Shown here piece by piece: positions 1 to 6,829 of a stretch of DNA of 23,054 nt; positions within the stretch are counted from its first letter, which is position 1, and each line of letters begins with the position of its first letter. This stretch comes from Flemingiibacterium sp045586505. Its GTDB lineage: Bacteria; Bacillota; Clostridia; Oscillospirales; CAG-272. A program made the position numbers and the translations under genes. Below the pieces are notes generated by a model. It was not told the DNA's origin, made no database searches, and was given only the letters and a program-made list of their open reading frames with translations. Where the stretch lies: assembly GCA_045586505.1 (NCBI GenBank), contig JAZNAL010000038.1:1-23054 (forward strand), in the 5' to 3' direction.

Positions 1-1
1 T

Positions 2-271
2 GTAACTGAGGCACCTGTAACTGAGGCACCTGTAACTGAGGCTCCTGTAACTGAGGCACCTGTAACTGTGGCACCTGTAACTGAGGCACCCGTAACTGAG
101 GCTCCCGATACTGAAGCTCCCGATACTGAAGCTCCCGATACTGAAGCTCCCGATACTGAAGCTCCCGATACTGAAGCTCCTGATACTGAAGCTCCTGATA
201 CTGAAGCTCCCGATACTGAGGCTCCCGATACTGAGGCTCCCGATACTGAGGCTCCCGATACTGAGGCTCCT
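2..271 (+). repeat. 15-bp in-frame tandem repeat array (VTEAP then DTEAP)
   Basis: Units of exactly 15 bp (gta/gat-act-ga(a/g)-gc(t/a)-cc(t/c/a)) repeat about 18 times. The first seven units encode V at position 1 (one is VTVAP), and the next eleven encode D. The switch is sharp, and third-position variants run in blocks (gaa-gct then gag-gct), as expected from local unit duplication or gene conversion. The period keeps the frame, so a change in copy number would alter stalk length without breaking the protein. Confidence 0.9.
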
Positions 272-376
272 GCTACTTCTAAAGCTCCTTCAACCGGCTT
301 AATCATTGGTGGTGTAGCAGTTGTTCTTGTTGCAGCTATCGCCGCAGCAGTCGTATTCGCTTCCAAGAAGCGCTAA
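2..376 (+). CDS. TEAP-repeat surface protein, C-terminal part (cut by left edge)
   Basis: The reading frame is open to the left edge, so only the C-terminus is seen. An internal GTG at 68 is in frame but lies inside the repeats and is not a believable start. The visible protein is a run of five-residue units: first VTEAP (one variant VTVAP), then eleven DTEAP units, then a short linker (ATSKAPSTG), one hydrophobic helix of about 22 residues and the basic tail ASKKR. That is the layout of a cell-wall-spanning Pro-rich stalk with a C-terminal membrane anchor. APSTG before the helix faintly resembles a sortase LPxTG signal, but the leading L is missing and the paralogue at 855-1826 lacks it, so I infer plain membrane anchoring. 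By analogy with the paralogue the missing N-terminus may carry a signal peptide and a carbohydrate-binding domain; that part is a guess. Confidence 0.75.
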   Translation, partial: VTEAPVTEAPVTEAPVTEAPVTVAPVTEAPVTEAPDTEAPDTEAPDTEAPDTEAPDTEAPDTEAPDTEAPDTEAPDTEAPDTEAPDTEAPATSKAPSTGLIIGGVAVVLVAAIAAAVVFASKKR

Positions 377-436
377 TTTAACTTGTATGGCCGACAAGTT
401 ATCTTGTTGATAGGCTTTAAACTTTTTCAGCCAGTA

Positions 437-464
437 GGGCGTTGTGACGCAAGTCACAACGCCC
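437..464 (+). terminator. Intrinsic terminator of the first surface gene
   Basis: A perfect 12-bp stem (GGGCGTTGTGAC / GTCACAACGCCC) with a GCAA tetraloop is followed by a T-rich stretch. It lies 60 bp after the stop codon. A 7-bp inverted repeat (AACTTGT/ACAAGTT, 380-400) precedes it. The same arrangement recurs after the paralogue. Confidence 0.85.
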
Positions 465-854
465 TTTCGGTTTCTTATTCGAAATTCTCAGAAGATTATT
501 AGGGGTGTCATTTGTTCACCCCTGCAATGAAAATGATCGGAAGAAGCTTCATGTACGCATCTGCACCGGACTATTTGGCACGGAGCAGTTTGTATGGATC
601 GTTTGCTCCAAAACTTGGTGAATAATATTTGTATGTAACTGGCATCAAACATCAAAATGAAAATACAATCAAATGCACCATAAATATCCATTTGGAGGAG
701 CGAATATACATATACAATCGAGCAGTTTTTTGCTATAATTATTATATCAACGAGAAACGTATTACGGCCTTAATTCTATTTTCTCGCATTTGGATTTTAG
801 TCGCTTCGCGACAGAATCATAAGTAACTTTATTTTTACGAAGGGAAGAAAAAAT
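465..854. other. Intergenic region holding the promoter and leader of the second surface gene
   Basis: No convincing gene is present; the open frames here lack ribosome sites and family-like sequence. It contains a palindrome at 501-523 (AGGGGTG/CACCCCT) related to the one at 1951-1973, an extended -10 promoter near 731, and a leader of about 105 nt with two possible stems: CGAGAAA/TTTCTCG (751-757 with 780-786) and GTCGC-TTC-GCGAC (800-812). The leader ends in a GAAGGGAAG ribosome site before the ATG at 855. Confidence 0.6.
731..739 (+). promoter_or_regulatory. Extended -10 promoter for the CBM9-like surface gene
   Basis: TGC-TATAAT is a perfect extended -10 (TGnTATAAT). No good -35 lies 17 bp upstream, which fits promoters that rely on the TG extension. 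Transcription would start near 746 and give a leader of about 105 nt. Confidence 0.55.
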
Positions 855-1826
855 ATGAAGAAATTTGTTACATTATTCCTCGCTTTTGCGCTCGTCCTCA
901 GCCTTGCTATCACTGCAAGTGCTAATTTAGATGGCGCTATCAAGAAGGGTACTGCAGTAGTTGACGGTCAGCTTGATGACGTTTACACCGACTCCTTCTC
1001 TCTTAAGGGCCTCGGTACCGGTCCTGTTGCTCCTGCTAGCCAGGAGTGGTGGAACACCGCTTCCGCTGACATCTACTTCCTCTACGATGACAGCTACCTT
1101 TACATCTGTGCTCTCGTTTCTGACGACGACGTTCTTTCCAAGGGTGAGGCTTTTGCTACCGGCGAAAACCCCTATGAGAATGACAATATCGAGTTAAGAC
1201 TTTCTCTCGATGGCTCTAATGACACCATCAAGGTTGCTGTTGACGCTTACGGCTATGCTTGCTATGGTCTCGCAGAACACTACGAAAAGATCGACTACTC
1301 CACCATCAAGTATGCTGCTACTCACACCAATACCTCCTACAGCGTTGAAGTTGCTATTCCTTGCACCAAGGGCAACCTCGACATGATCAAGACTGGTAAG
1401 CTCGGCTTCAAGTATCAGCTCAACGATATCAACGCTGATGGTAAGCACGTATGCCACGCAACTTCCTTCTTTGGTGAAAAAGCTAAGGCGCCTGTGTTCA
1501 TAGCTCTCTCTGACGAAGTAGCTAAGGCTCCCGCAGCTCCTCAGGCTCCTACCACTGAAGCTCCTGTAACTGAGGCTCCTGTAACTGAGGCTCCTGTAAC
1601 TGAGGCTCCTGTAACTGAAGCACCTGTAACTGAGGCTCCTGTAACTGAGGCTCCTGTAACTGAAGCTCCCGTAACTGAGGCTCCTGTAACTGAAGCTCCT
1701 GTAACTGAGGTTCCTGCAACTCCTGCAGCTCCTGCAGCTCCTGCAACCTTCGACCCTGCTATCATCGCAGTTGCTCTTACCGCAGCTTCCGGTGCAGCAT
1801 TCGTAATCGCTTCCAAGAAGCACTAA
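855..1826 (+). CDS. Secreted, membrane-anchored CBM9-like protein with VTEAP stalk
   Basis: 323 residues. Residues 1-23 form a signal peptide (MKKF, hydrophobic core, ASA cleavage site). Residues about 30-215 resemble the family 9 carbohydrate-binding/DOMON-like fold: it opens with VVDGQLDDVY, has the strand pair DIYFLYDDSYLYICALVSDDD, and then PYENDNIELRLSLDG. Residues about 231-286 are the VTEAP repeat stalk, followed by an Ala/Pro linker, a C-terminal hydrophobic helix (about 297-318) and the tail ASKKH. The role is probably binding or displaying polysaccharide at the cell surface; no catalytic domain is seen. The start has GAAGGGAAG at a suitable distance. It is a tandem paralogue of the gene ending at 376, with near-identical C-terminal tail and 3' UTR. 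The ligand cannot be told from sequence. Confidence 0.85.
   Translation: MKKFVTLFLAFALVLSLAITASANLDGAIKKGTAVVDGQLDDVYTDSFSLKGLGTGPVAPASQEWWNTASADIYFLYDDSYLYICALVSDDDVLSKGEAFATGENPYENDNIELRLSLDGSNDTIKVAVDAYGYACYGLAEHYEKIDYSTIKYAATHTNTSYSVEVAIPCTKGNLDMIKTGKLGFKYQLNDINADGKHVCHATSFFGEKAKAPVFIALSDEVAKAPAAPQAPTTEAPVTEAPVTEAPVTEAPVTEAPVTEAPVTEAPVTEAPVTEAPVTEAPVTEVPATPAAPAAPATFDPAIIAVALTAASGAAFVIASKKH
1551..1715 (+). repeat. 15-bp in-frame tandem repeat array (VTEAP)
   Basis: Eleven units: one TTEAP, nine VTEAP and one VTEVP, each 15 bp. Synonymous variants (gct/gca, gag/gaa, cct/ccc) are scattered. Unlike the array at 2-271, no unit has Asp at position 1, so the two arrays have been homogenised separately. 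Confidence 0.9.
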
Positions 1827-1886
1827 TTTAACTTGTATGGCCGACAAGTTATCTTGTTGATAAGCTTTAAACTTTTTCAGCCAAGA

Positions 1887-1914
1887 GGGCGTTGTGACGT
1901 AAGTCGCAACGCCC
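1887..1914 (+). terminator. Intrinsic terminator of the second surface gene
   Basis: GGGCGTTGTGAC / GTCGCAACGCCC around a GTAA loop, followed by a T-rich tail. Compared with the copy at 437-464, one pair has become a G-T wobble and the loop GCAA has become GTAA, so the fold is kept while bases drift. Confidence 0.85.
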
Positions 1915-1950
1915 CTTCGGTTTCTCATTGAAAAATCTCAGAAGAAGCGC

Positions 1951-1973
1951 AGGGGCGACCAAAGGTCGCCCCT
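1951..1973. repeat. Short palindrome AGGGGCGACC-AAA-GGTCGCCCCT
   Basis: A perfect 10-bp stem with a 3-nt loop between the converging surface gene and the AraC gene. Neither strand has a following T-run, so it is not a classic terminator. Related palindromes are at 501-523, 5483-5505 and 11852-11876, which suggests a dispersed intergenic repeat family. Confidence 0.6.
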
Positions 1974-1993
1974 ACGCGGTAACGGAGTAAATA

Positions 1994-2884
1994 CTATTTC
2001 TTGTACGCTTTTCTGTACTGGTTGGGCGTCATGCCCACAAACTTCAAAAACATGGATTCAAAACCTTGTCGGGTCTCGTAACCGCATTTGGCGGCAATCT
2101 CCTCGATAGGACGGGTGGGGACCTCGGTGAGATATCGCCTGGCTGCGGCGAGACGTATCTCGCGCAACTTATCGGTGAAGGGAACACCGTAGCATTCATC
2201 CATCAGACGGCGCATTTGGGTGCGGCTGTAGCTTAGATGGGATGCCAGTGAATCGAGGGTGATGGGCTGGTTGTAGTTAAGGTAAAGATAATTCTCGATC
2301 TTTGTTAAAAGCTGCAGATGGGTGACGGACTTTGAGTGCGGCTGAATATCGAATTTAATAAGCCGCTCAAGTATGTAGCTGAAAATTATGCCCAGTAACG
2401 ACTTTTCGCGAAAAACGGTGAGCCTCGTGCTATCTTTGTGGGAGATGTCATACAGCTCTTTTATTGCATCGAATATAAAACGCAGTTCATCTTTGTCCAA
2501 CTTGTCGTGAAGATAGGGCGCATGGGGAGCGATGGCGTTTTCGTTGCTAGTAACCAACGTGAAGCGCAAGGAGAAGCGACGCAGATTCGGCGACGCGAAG
2601 CTCAACTCGTGGAGTGTATGCGGGGCTACTATCAGAAGCTCGCCCTCCTTGACATTCAGTTCCTTGCCCTCCACAGTGATGTTAAGCTCACCTTCCTCGA
2701 TGATAAAAAGCTCGTAGGCGGCGTGATCGTGCGGTGTGAATGAGAGCGGCGCCAGACCGATTTTTTGCTCGGTTTTATAGTTCAAGAGCAGGTTCGCGGC
2801 AATGCCCTCGCAGGTCAGATAGACAGCGGGAGGGAGTTCAAGAGTACGGATGTTGTCGGGTAAGCCGCTTTTTTCGACTGTCAC
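1994..2884 (-). CDS. AraC-family regulator with N-terminal cupin sensor
   Basis: 296 residues. The N-terminal half is a cupin/AraC-binding fold: PHDHAAYELFIIEEGEL, then VKEGELLIVAPHTLHEL, the usual small-molecule (often sugar) sensing barrel. The C-terminal hundred residues hold two helix-turn-helix units: PITLDSLASHLSYSRTQMRR and IEEIAAKCGYETRQGFESMF, then FVGMTPNQYRK, the conserved end of the AraC HTH. The start is GTG at 2884, with GGAGAT 6 nt upstream; no better ATG precedes the cupin. It converges with the surface gene at 855 and faces away from it, so a regulatory link is only suggested by proximity. The inducer is unknown. Confidence 0.9.
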   Translation of the reverse strand: MTVEKSGLPDNIRTLELPPAVYLTCEGIAANLLLNYKTEQKIGLAPLSFTPHDHAAYELFIIEEGELNITVEGKELNVKEGELLIVAPHTLHELSFASPNLRRFSLRFTLVTSNENAIAPHAPYLHDKLDKDELRFIFDAIKELYDISHKDSTRLTVFREKSLLGIIFSYILERLIKFDIQPHSKSVTHLQLLTKIENYLYLNYNQPITLDSLASHLSYSRTQMRRLMDECYGVPFTDKLREIRLAAARRYLTEVPTRPIEEIAAKCGYETRQGFESMFLKFVGMTPNQYRKAYKK

Positions 2885-2907
2885 TTGCTCATCTCCTATC
2901 GTGTAGT

Positions 2908-2922
2908 ATTATATATATTATA
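2908..2922 (-). promoter_or_regulatory. Likely -10 region(s) of the araC-type gene
   Basis: Two TATAAT hexamers on the minus strand (2922-2917 and 2913-2908) lie in an AT-rich run just upstream of the ribosome site. No strong -35 partner is evident, so the exact start is uncertain. Confidence 0.45.
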
Positions 2923-3123
2923 TCATGATATTTTTTCGGAAATATGAATATTAAGTCGAAAAAAGATGAATAAATTATACGGAAGTGTGTCCGCCGATAT
3001 TTTAAGTGAGGTGATTTATTTTTAAGGAAAAGACTAAATTCGTTTTGCTACTCATCTTACCGAACCCGTCTTCAGCATTTCATCCGTTAGGGTGAATTTT
3101 TGTGATTGGCGGCATATAAAAAA
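2923..3123. other. AT-rich intergenic region, no gene seen
   Basis: Between the araC upstream region and the terminator at 3124 I find no open frame with a ribosome site and no strong hairpin. It carries the upstream part of the AraC promoter and otherwise nothing I can name. Confidence 0.5.
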
Positions 3124-3149
3124 CACGGACGGTCGTAAGACCGTCCGTG
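3124..3149 (-). terminator. Intrinsic terminator of the CofE-like gene
   Basis: A perfect 11-bp stem CACGGACGGTC / GACCGTCCGTG around a 4-nt loop. On the minus strand it is followed directly by TTTTTTA, a textbook Rho-independent terminator 8 bp past the stop. Confidence 0.9.
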
Positions 3150-3156
3150 ACGTATT

Positions 3157-4350
3157 TTATTCTGTGGTGTAGTTGTCGAAATAACCCTGGATAAAGACGA
3201 TAGGAGTACCCTTGTCGCCGGAGCCGGAGGTGAGGTCGCAGAGGGAGCCGATAAGGTCGGTGAGCTGACGGGGAGTGGTACCCTCAGATACCATCTTGCC
3301 GTAGAGGTTCTCGTCCTTCTCGGAGATTCTCTCCTTGATTGCTTCCTTGAGTGCATCGCCGGAAAGATCGGCGAAGTCGTTGTCAGCGAGATACTTTAAC
3401 TTAAGCTCGTTGGGGGTGCCTTCCAGCCCCTTGGTGTATGCGGGAGCTACTACCGGGTCTGGAAGCTCCCAGATCTTACCTACGGGATCCTTAAATGCAC
3501 CGTCGCCGTAAACCATTACCTCGATGCACTTGCCAGTGGCATCAAGGAGCATCTTCTGGATAGTGTCAACAACAGGCTGACAGTCGCGAGGGAAAAGCTT
3601 AACCTGTTCCTCGGTGGCCTTGTTGGAGCCAAGCAGGCCGTAATCGGCGTTGTATCCGCTTCCGTTTACGGGAGCGTTCAGTATCTCATCAAGTCCGAGA
3701 ACGATATTGGCACCTGCGGCTTTGAGGATACGCTTGGTGCGCGCTCTTGAATGGATGTCACAACAGAGTACGTTCTTTGTGTAGCTAAGGATAGCCTTTG
3801 CGTTGTTTGCGAAGATGATCTCGCAGTCAGCGCCGCATCCGCGTATAAGCTCCTCGTAGTATGCCACGTAGTCAACGCCGGTGAAGCGATGCTTTTCGTA
3901 GCCAAACAGCTCGCGGTAGGTCTTGAGGTCGAGGACGTCCTTGTAGGGGTCAACGCCCTTATCGTCCATAGCGTCAATGCTGATAAGGTGGTTGCCCACT
4001 TCATCGGAGGGGTAGGAGAGCATGAGCACGATCTTCTTCGCGCCCTTTGCGATGCCGCGCAGGCAAATGGAGAAACGGTTGCGGCTGAGGATGGGGAAAA
4101 TCACACCGACAGTCTCGCCGCCAAACTTTGCCTTTACATCGGCTGCAATGTCATCAACAGTTGCGTAGTTGCCCTGTGCTCTTGCAACAACGGCTTCGGT
4201 CATAGCAACAATGTCGCGATCGTGGAATTCGAATCCGGCGTCCTTTTGTGCTTCCAGTACCGAGTTTACAACGATAGTGGCGATATCGTCGCCTTGACGG
4301 ATAATGGGAGCTCTGACTCCGCGGGATACTGTACCAATCATACGACTCAT
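3157..4350 (-). CDS. Coenzyme F420-0:L-glutamate ligase (CofE) family protein
   Basis: 397 residues from the ATG at 4350, chosen over an upstream in-frame ATG at 4407 because AAAAGGAGC sits 8-9 nt before it. It resembles the longer bacterial members of the F420-ligase family: RMIGTVSRGVRAPIIRQGD at the start, VFPILSRNRFSICLRGIA, LMLSYPSDEVGNHL, NVLCCDIHSRARTKRILK, GSGYNADYGLLGSNKA, VMVYGDGAFKDPVGKIWELP and a Ser/Gly-rich LTSGSGDKGTP near the end. Archaeal CofE adds gamma-linked glutamate to F420; most Clostridia are not known to make F420, so the real acceptor here is unknown and the name is a family label. It is a single-gene unit with its own promoter and terminator, divergent from purC. 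Confidence 0.75.
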   Translation of the reverse strand: MSRMIGTVSRGVRAPIIRQGDDIATIVVNSVLEAQKDAGFEFHDRDIVAMTEAVVARAQGNYATVDDIAADVKAKFGGETVGVIFPILSRNRFSICLRGIAKGAKKIVLMLSYPSDEVGNHLISIDAMDDKGVDPYKDVLDLKTYRELFGYEKHRFTGVDYVAYYEELIRGCGADCEIIFANNAKAILSYTKNVLCCDIHSRARTKRILKAAGANIVLGLDEILNAPVNGSGYNADYGLLGSNKATEEQVKLFPRDCQPVVDTIQKMLLDATGKCIEVMVYGDGAFKDPVGKIWELPDPVVAPAYTKGLEGTPNELKLKYLADNDFADLSGDALKEAIKERISEKDENLYGKMVSEGTTPRQLTDLIGSLCDLTSGSGDKGTPIVFIQGYFDNYTTE

Positions 4351-4418
4351 ATATAATCGCTCCTTTTGGAATAAAATTAACTGAATCCTCGTAAGGCGCA
4401 TGAACACACTTACAATCT

Positions 4419-4447
4419 ATTATATCACAAAACTTTTCAGTTATCAA
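4419..4447 (-). promoter_or_regulatory. Sigma-A promoter of the CofE-like gene
   Basis: On the minus strand TTGATA (4447-4442), a 17-bp spacer and TATAAT (4424-4419), with a TGTGA extension. It is almost a consensus promoter. Its TGTGATATAATA core is identical to that of the purC promoter facing away from it. Confidence 0.85.
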
Positions 4448-4642
4448 GATGTTTGCATGAATTTTTCATGTAACATCTAAAGAAAATTTCTGTAAAAAGG
4501 TGAAGCACTTTGGGTATTTTGCGGATTACGGAAAATTATTGTTAAACCCAGCCCAAAAGGGGAGTGCAGAGGCAGTGCGGATAAGGGTTTTCTTCTTGTT
4601 GCAAAAAAAATGACAAACACAGCCAAAAATTTGAAAAATCTA

Positions 4643-4671
4643 TTGAAATTCCGGATGTGATGTGATATAAT
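4643..4671 (+). promoter_or_regulatory. purC: Sigma-A promoter of purC
   Basis: TTGAAA (4643-4648), 17 bp, TATAAT (4666-4671) with TG at 4663-4664. The leader is about 45 nt, too short for a purine riboswitch, and none is seen. Confidence 0.85.
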
Positions 4672-4722
4672 AATTGATGTAAAAACTTCACTTTGTTTGA
4701 TAATTAAAAAGGAGTGCTCCAA

Positions 4723-5421
4723 ATGAAAAAGATTTACGAAGGCAAGACAAAAGACGTTTACTCGCTTGAAAACGGCAACGTGTTGCTCAAATTCAAGGAT
4801 GACTGCACCGGCAAGGACGGCGTGTTCGATCCCGGTGAAAATACTGTAGGACTGACAATCGAGGGTATCGGTAAGGCTAATCTGCAGACCTCCGTATACT
4901 ACTTTGAGCTTTTAAAGAAGGCGGGCATCAAGACTCACTATGTAAGCGCTGATCTTGACAACGCTACTATGGAAGTGCTTCCCGCGGAATGCTTCGGTAA
5001 GGCGCAGGGCGGTAACGGCCTTGAGGTTATCTGCCGTCTCGTGGCAACCGGCAGCTTCATCCGCAGATACGGCGAATACATTAGTAACGGCACACGTCTC
5101 GAGGGTGGCTATGTTGAGTGCACTTTCAAAAACGATGAAAAGGGTGACCCGCTGGTTACCGGTGAAGGTCTTGCGGCGCTGAAGGTTATGACTCCCGAAA
5201 TGTTCGAATCTATGAAGGAGCAGACCCTCAAGATCACCAAGATCGTTGCTGACGATCTCAAGACCATCGGTCTCGATCTGTGGGATATCAAGTTCGAGTT
5301 CGGCTACAACAACGGAGAAGTTATCCTCATCGACGAGATCGCGTCCGGCAATATGCGCGTTTACAAGGGCGACAGCATCGTTGAGCCTGTTGAGCTGACC
5401 AAGCTTATCAACAACAGATAA
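4723..5421 (+). CDS. purC: Phosphoribosylaminoimidazole-succinocarboxamide synthase (SAICAR synthetase)
   Basis: 232 residues, the normal length for the family. PurC joins CAIR and aspartate with ATP in de novo purine synthesis, in the cytoplasm. Diagnostic stretches are KKIYEGKTKDVYS at the N-terminus, LLKFKDDCTGKDG, the RLVATGSFIRRYG region and IKFEFGYNNGEVILIDEI near the C-terminus; the last is followed by ASGNMRVY, a variant of the more common SPDTCRFW. The ATG at 4723 is preferred because AAGGAG lies 8 nt upstream; a GTG at 4714 overlaps that ribosome site. It stands alone, away from other pur genes, with its own promoter and a long hairpin after it. Confidence 0.95.
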   Translation: MKKIYEGKTKDVYSLENGNVLLKFKDDCTGKDGVFDPGENTVGLTIEGIGKANLQTSVYYFELLKKAGIKTHYVSADLDNATMEVLPAECFGKAQGGNGLEVICRLVATGSFIRRYGEYISNGTRLEGGYVECTFKNDEKGDPLVTGEGLAALKVMTPEMFESMKEQTLKITKIVADDLKTIGLDLWDIKFEFGYNNGEVILIDEIASGNMRVYKGDSIVEPVELTKLINNR

Positions 5422-5434
5422 ATGAAGTAAATAA

Positions 5435-5554
5435 GTGCTGGCGCATTAACATATATCATTCATAATTATTGTCGAAAAATCATAGGGGCGACTAAAACCG
5501 CCCTACGGAGGTCGGTTAATTATTATTCATGATATACGGTTAATGCGTCAGCAT
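5435..5554. repeat. Long imperfect inverted repeat after purC (terminator or MITE-like element)
   Basis: The arms at about 5435-5469 and 5519-5554 are near-complementary over some 35 nt: GCTGGCGCATTAAC pairs with GTTAATGCGTCAGC, then ATATCAT-type segments and ATAAT pair. Inside lies another small palindrome (TAGGGGCG/CGCCCTA, 5483-5505). A T5 tract follows at about 5555-5560, so it could end purC transcripts. The nested form and length are also what a small non-autonomous element would look like; no target duplication is obvious. Confidence 0.65.
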
Positions 5555-5560
5555 ATTTTT

Positions 5561-5813
5561 GCTCGTATACATATTGACGGTGCAGAGTAGATGAGGGAAA
5601 AATAACAGCAACCACTATAAAATGAATGAAAAACTCTGATATTTACGGCAACGGAAGACGCACTGATACAATGCAGATTATATAATGGATACAAGGGGTA
5701 TGAGCAAATCGGAGTGTTTACCATACGCGTCGATGCCAGTCCAGCACCACGTCAAATGATACCGAAAAAGCGGTAAAGCTAACGTGGACTATGACCCTCA
5801 GGCGCACTTTGTG
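5561..5813. other. Intergenic region upstream of the GH2 gene
   Basis: No recognisable gene. A plus-strand frame of about 46 codons (about 5630-5774) is open but has no start or ribosome site and no family signature; it may be a gene remnant or chance. The rest is AT-rich spacer before the consensus promoter at 5814. Confidence 0.4.
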
Positions 5814-5842
5814 TTGACATAACTACGCTTACTTGGTATAAT
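5814..5842 (+). promoter_or_regulatory. Consensus sigma-A promoter of the GH2-nitroreductase unit
   Basis: TTGACA (5814-5819), exactly 17 bp, TATAAT (5837-5842), preceded by TGG. This matches both hexamers perfectly, so the gene should be strongly transcribed unless repressed. Confidence 0.9.
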
Positions 5843-5875
5843 ATAATCATAACCATCCGTATAAGGAGAACCGCA

Positions 5876-6829
5876 GTGAAAGAATCATCTTTTGTGTCGC
5901 TTACGACCCCGTTTGAAGCCACCGCCGAGTATTCGTGGAGTGAATATCCGCGCCCGCAGTTTGTGCGGGATTCATATCTGCCGCTTGACGGTACGTGGGA
6001 GCTTTCCGTGAGCCGAGACGGCGCTGAAAAACAGCTCGGCGAGATAAAAATGCCATATGTGCCGGAATCACGGCTGTCGGGAATCAGTCGCACGCTGAAA
6101 AAAGGTGAGCACTGGCTTTACCGCCGACGCTTCACACTGCCACATGACTTTAATGTGGGGCGTGTATTGCTCCATTTCGGCGCGGCGGATCAAATCGCGA
6201 AGGTTACGGTTAACGGACATAGATTTCCTGAGCATATCGGCGGATATCTGCCGTTTTTCTTCGATATTACCGACCAGCTTACCGAAGGTGAGAATCTGCT
6301 TACGGTGGAGGTCATCGACGAGCTTGATATGGACATCCCCTACGGCAAGCAGAGAAAAAAGCGCGGCGGAATGTGGTACACACCCATCAGCGGCATCTGG
6401 CAGACAGTCTGGCTTGAGAGCGTACCGAGCGAATTTATCAAATCACTGCGCCTCACGCCGACTCTTGACTCTATCCGTATGGAGGTTTGCGGCGGCGCCC
6501 TGCACAAGCGCGTGGAGATCGACACGCCGGACGGTTTACTTTGCCGCGAGTTCGATGGTGATTCTTTTGAGCTTGTGCTTGACTCTCCCAGACTTTGGTC
6601 ACCGGAGGATCCGTTCCTTTATAATTTCACACTGTATTGCGGCGAGGATCAGGTGCGCTCGTATTTCGCACTGCGTACGATTACAATAGGCGAGATTGGC
6701 GGCAGAGCACGCCTATATTTAAACGGCAAGCCCTACTTCTTCCACGGAATTTTGGATCAGGGCTATTATTCCGATGGCATATATCTTCCCGCCGCACCGG
6801 ATGGGTATCTGTGGGACATTAAAAAATGA
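5876..6829 (+). CDS. GH2 glycosidase, N-terminal fragment (sugar-binding and beta-sandwich domains; frameshifted)
   Basis: 317 residues, GTG start with AAGGAG 7-8 nt upstream. It begins like GH2 beta-galactosidase/glucuronidase proteins (EYPRPQFVRDSYLPLDGTWE), contains the jelly-roll motifs HWLYRRRFTLP and VLLHFGAADQIAKVTVNG and GMWYTPISGIWQTVWLE, and enters the TIM barrel with LNGKPYFFHGILDQGYYSDG. It stops just after DIKK. The next reading frame begins MKALGFNMLRKHIK, exactly what should follow, so the two are halves of one enzyme of about 582 residues. The break is in an A6 run (6821-6826): one extra A would restore the frame. No catalytic glutamate lies in this half. Confidence 0.85.
   Translation: MKESSFVSLTTPFEATAEYSWSEYPRPQFVRDSYLPLDGTWELSVSRDGAEKQLGEIKMPYVPESRLSGISRTLKKGEHWLYRRRFTLPHDFNVGRVLLHFGAADQIAKVTVNGHRFPEHIGGYLPFFFDITDQLTEGENLLTVEVIDELDMDIPYGKQRKKRGGMWYTPISGIWQTVWLESVPSEFIKSLRLTPTLDSIRMEVCGGALHKRVEIDTPDGLLCREFDGDSFELVLDSPRLWSPEDPFLYNFTLYCGEDQVRSYFALRTITIGEIGGRARLYLNGKPYFFHGILDQGYYSDGIYLPAAPDGYLWDIKK

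Noticed and set aside
2..376. Sortase LPxTG anchor
   Set aside because: APSTG before the helix lacks the L, and the paralogue has no such motif; a plain membrane helix explains both tails.
1194..1928. Long minus-strand open frames across the surface gene
   Set aside because: They are the antisense of the 15-bp repeats, which keep several frames open; no ribosome site and a low-complexity product.
5630..5774. Open stretch of about 46 codons upstream of the GH2 promoter
   Set aside because: No start, no ribosome site and no family match; chance or an unnameable remnant.
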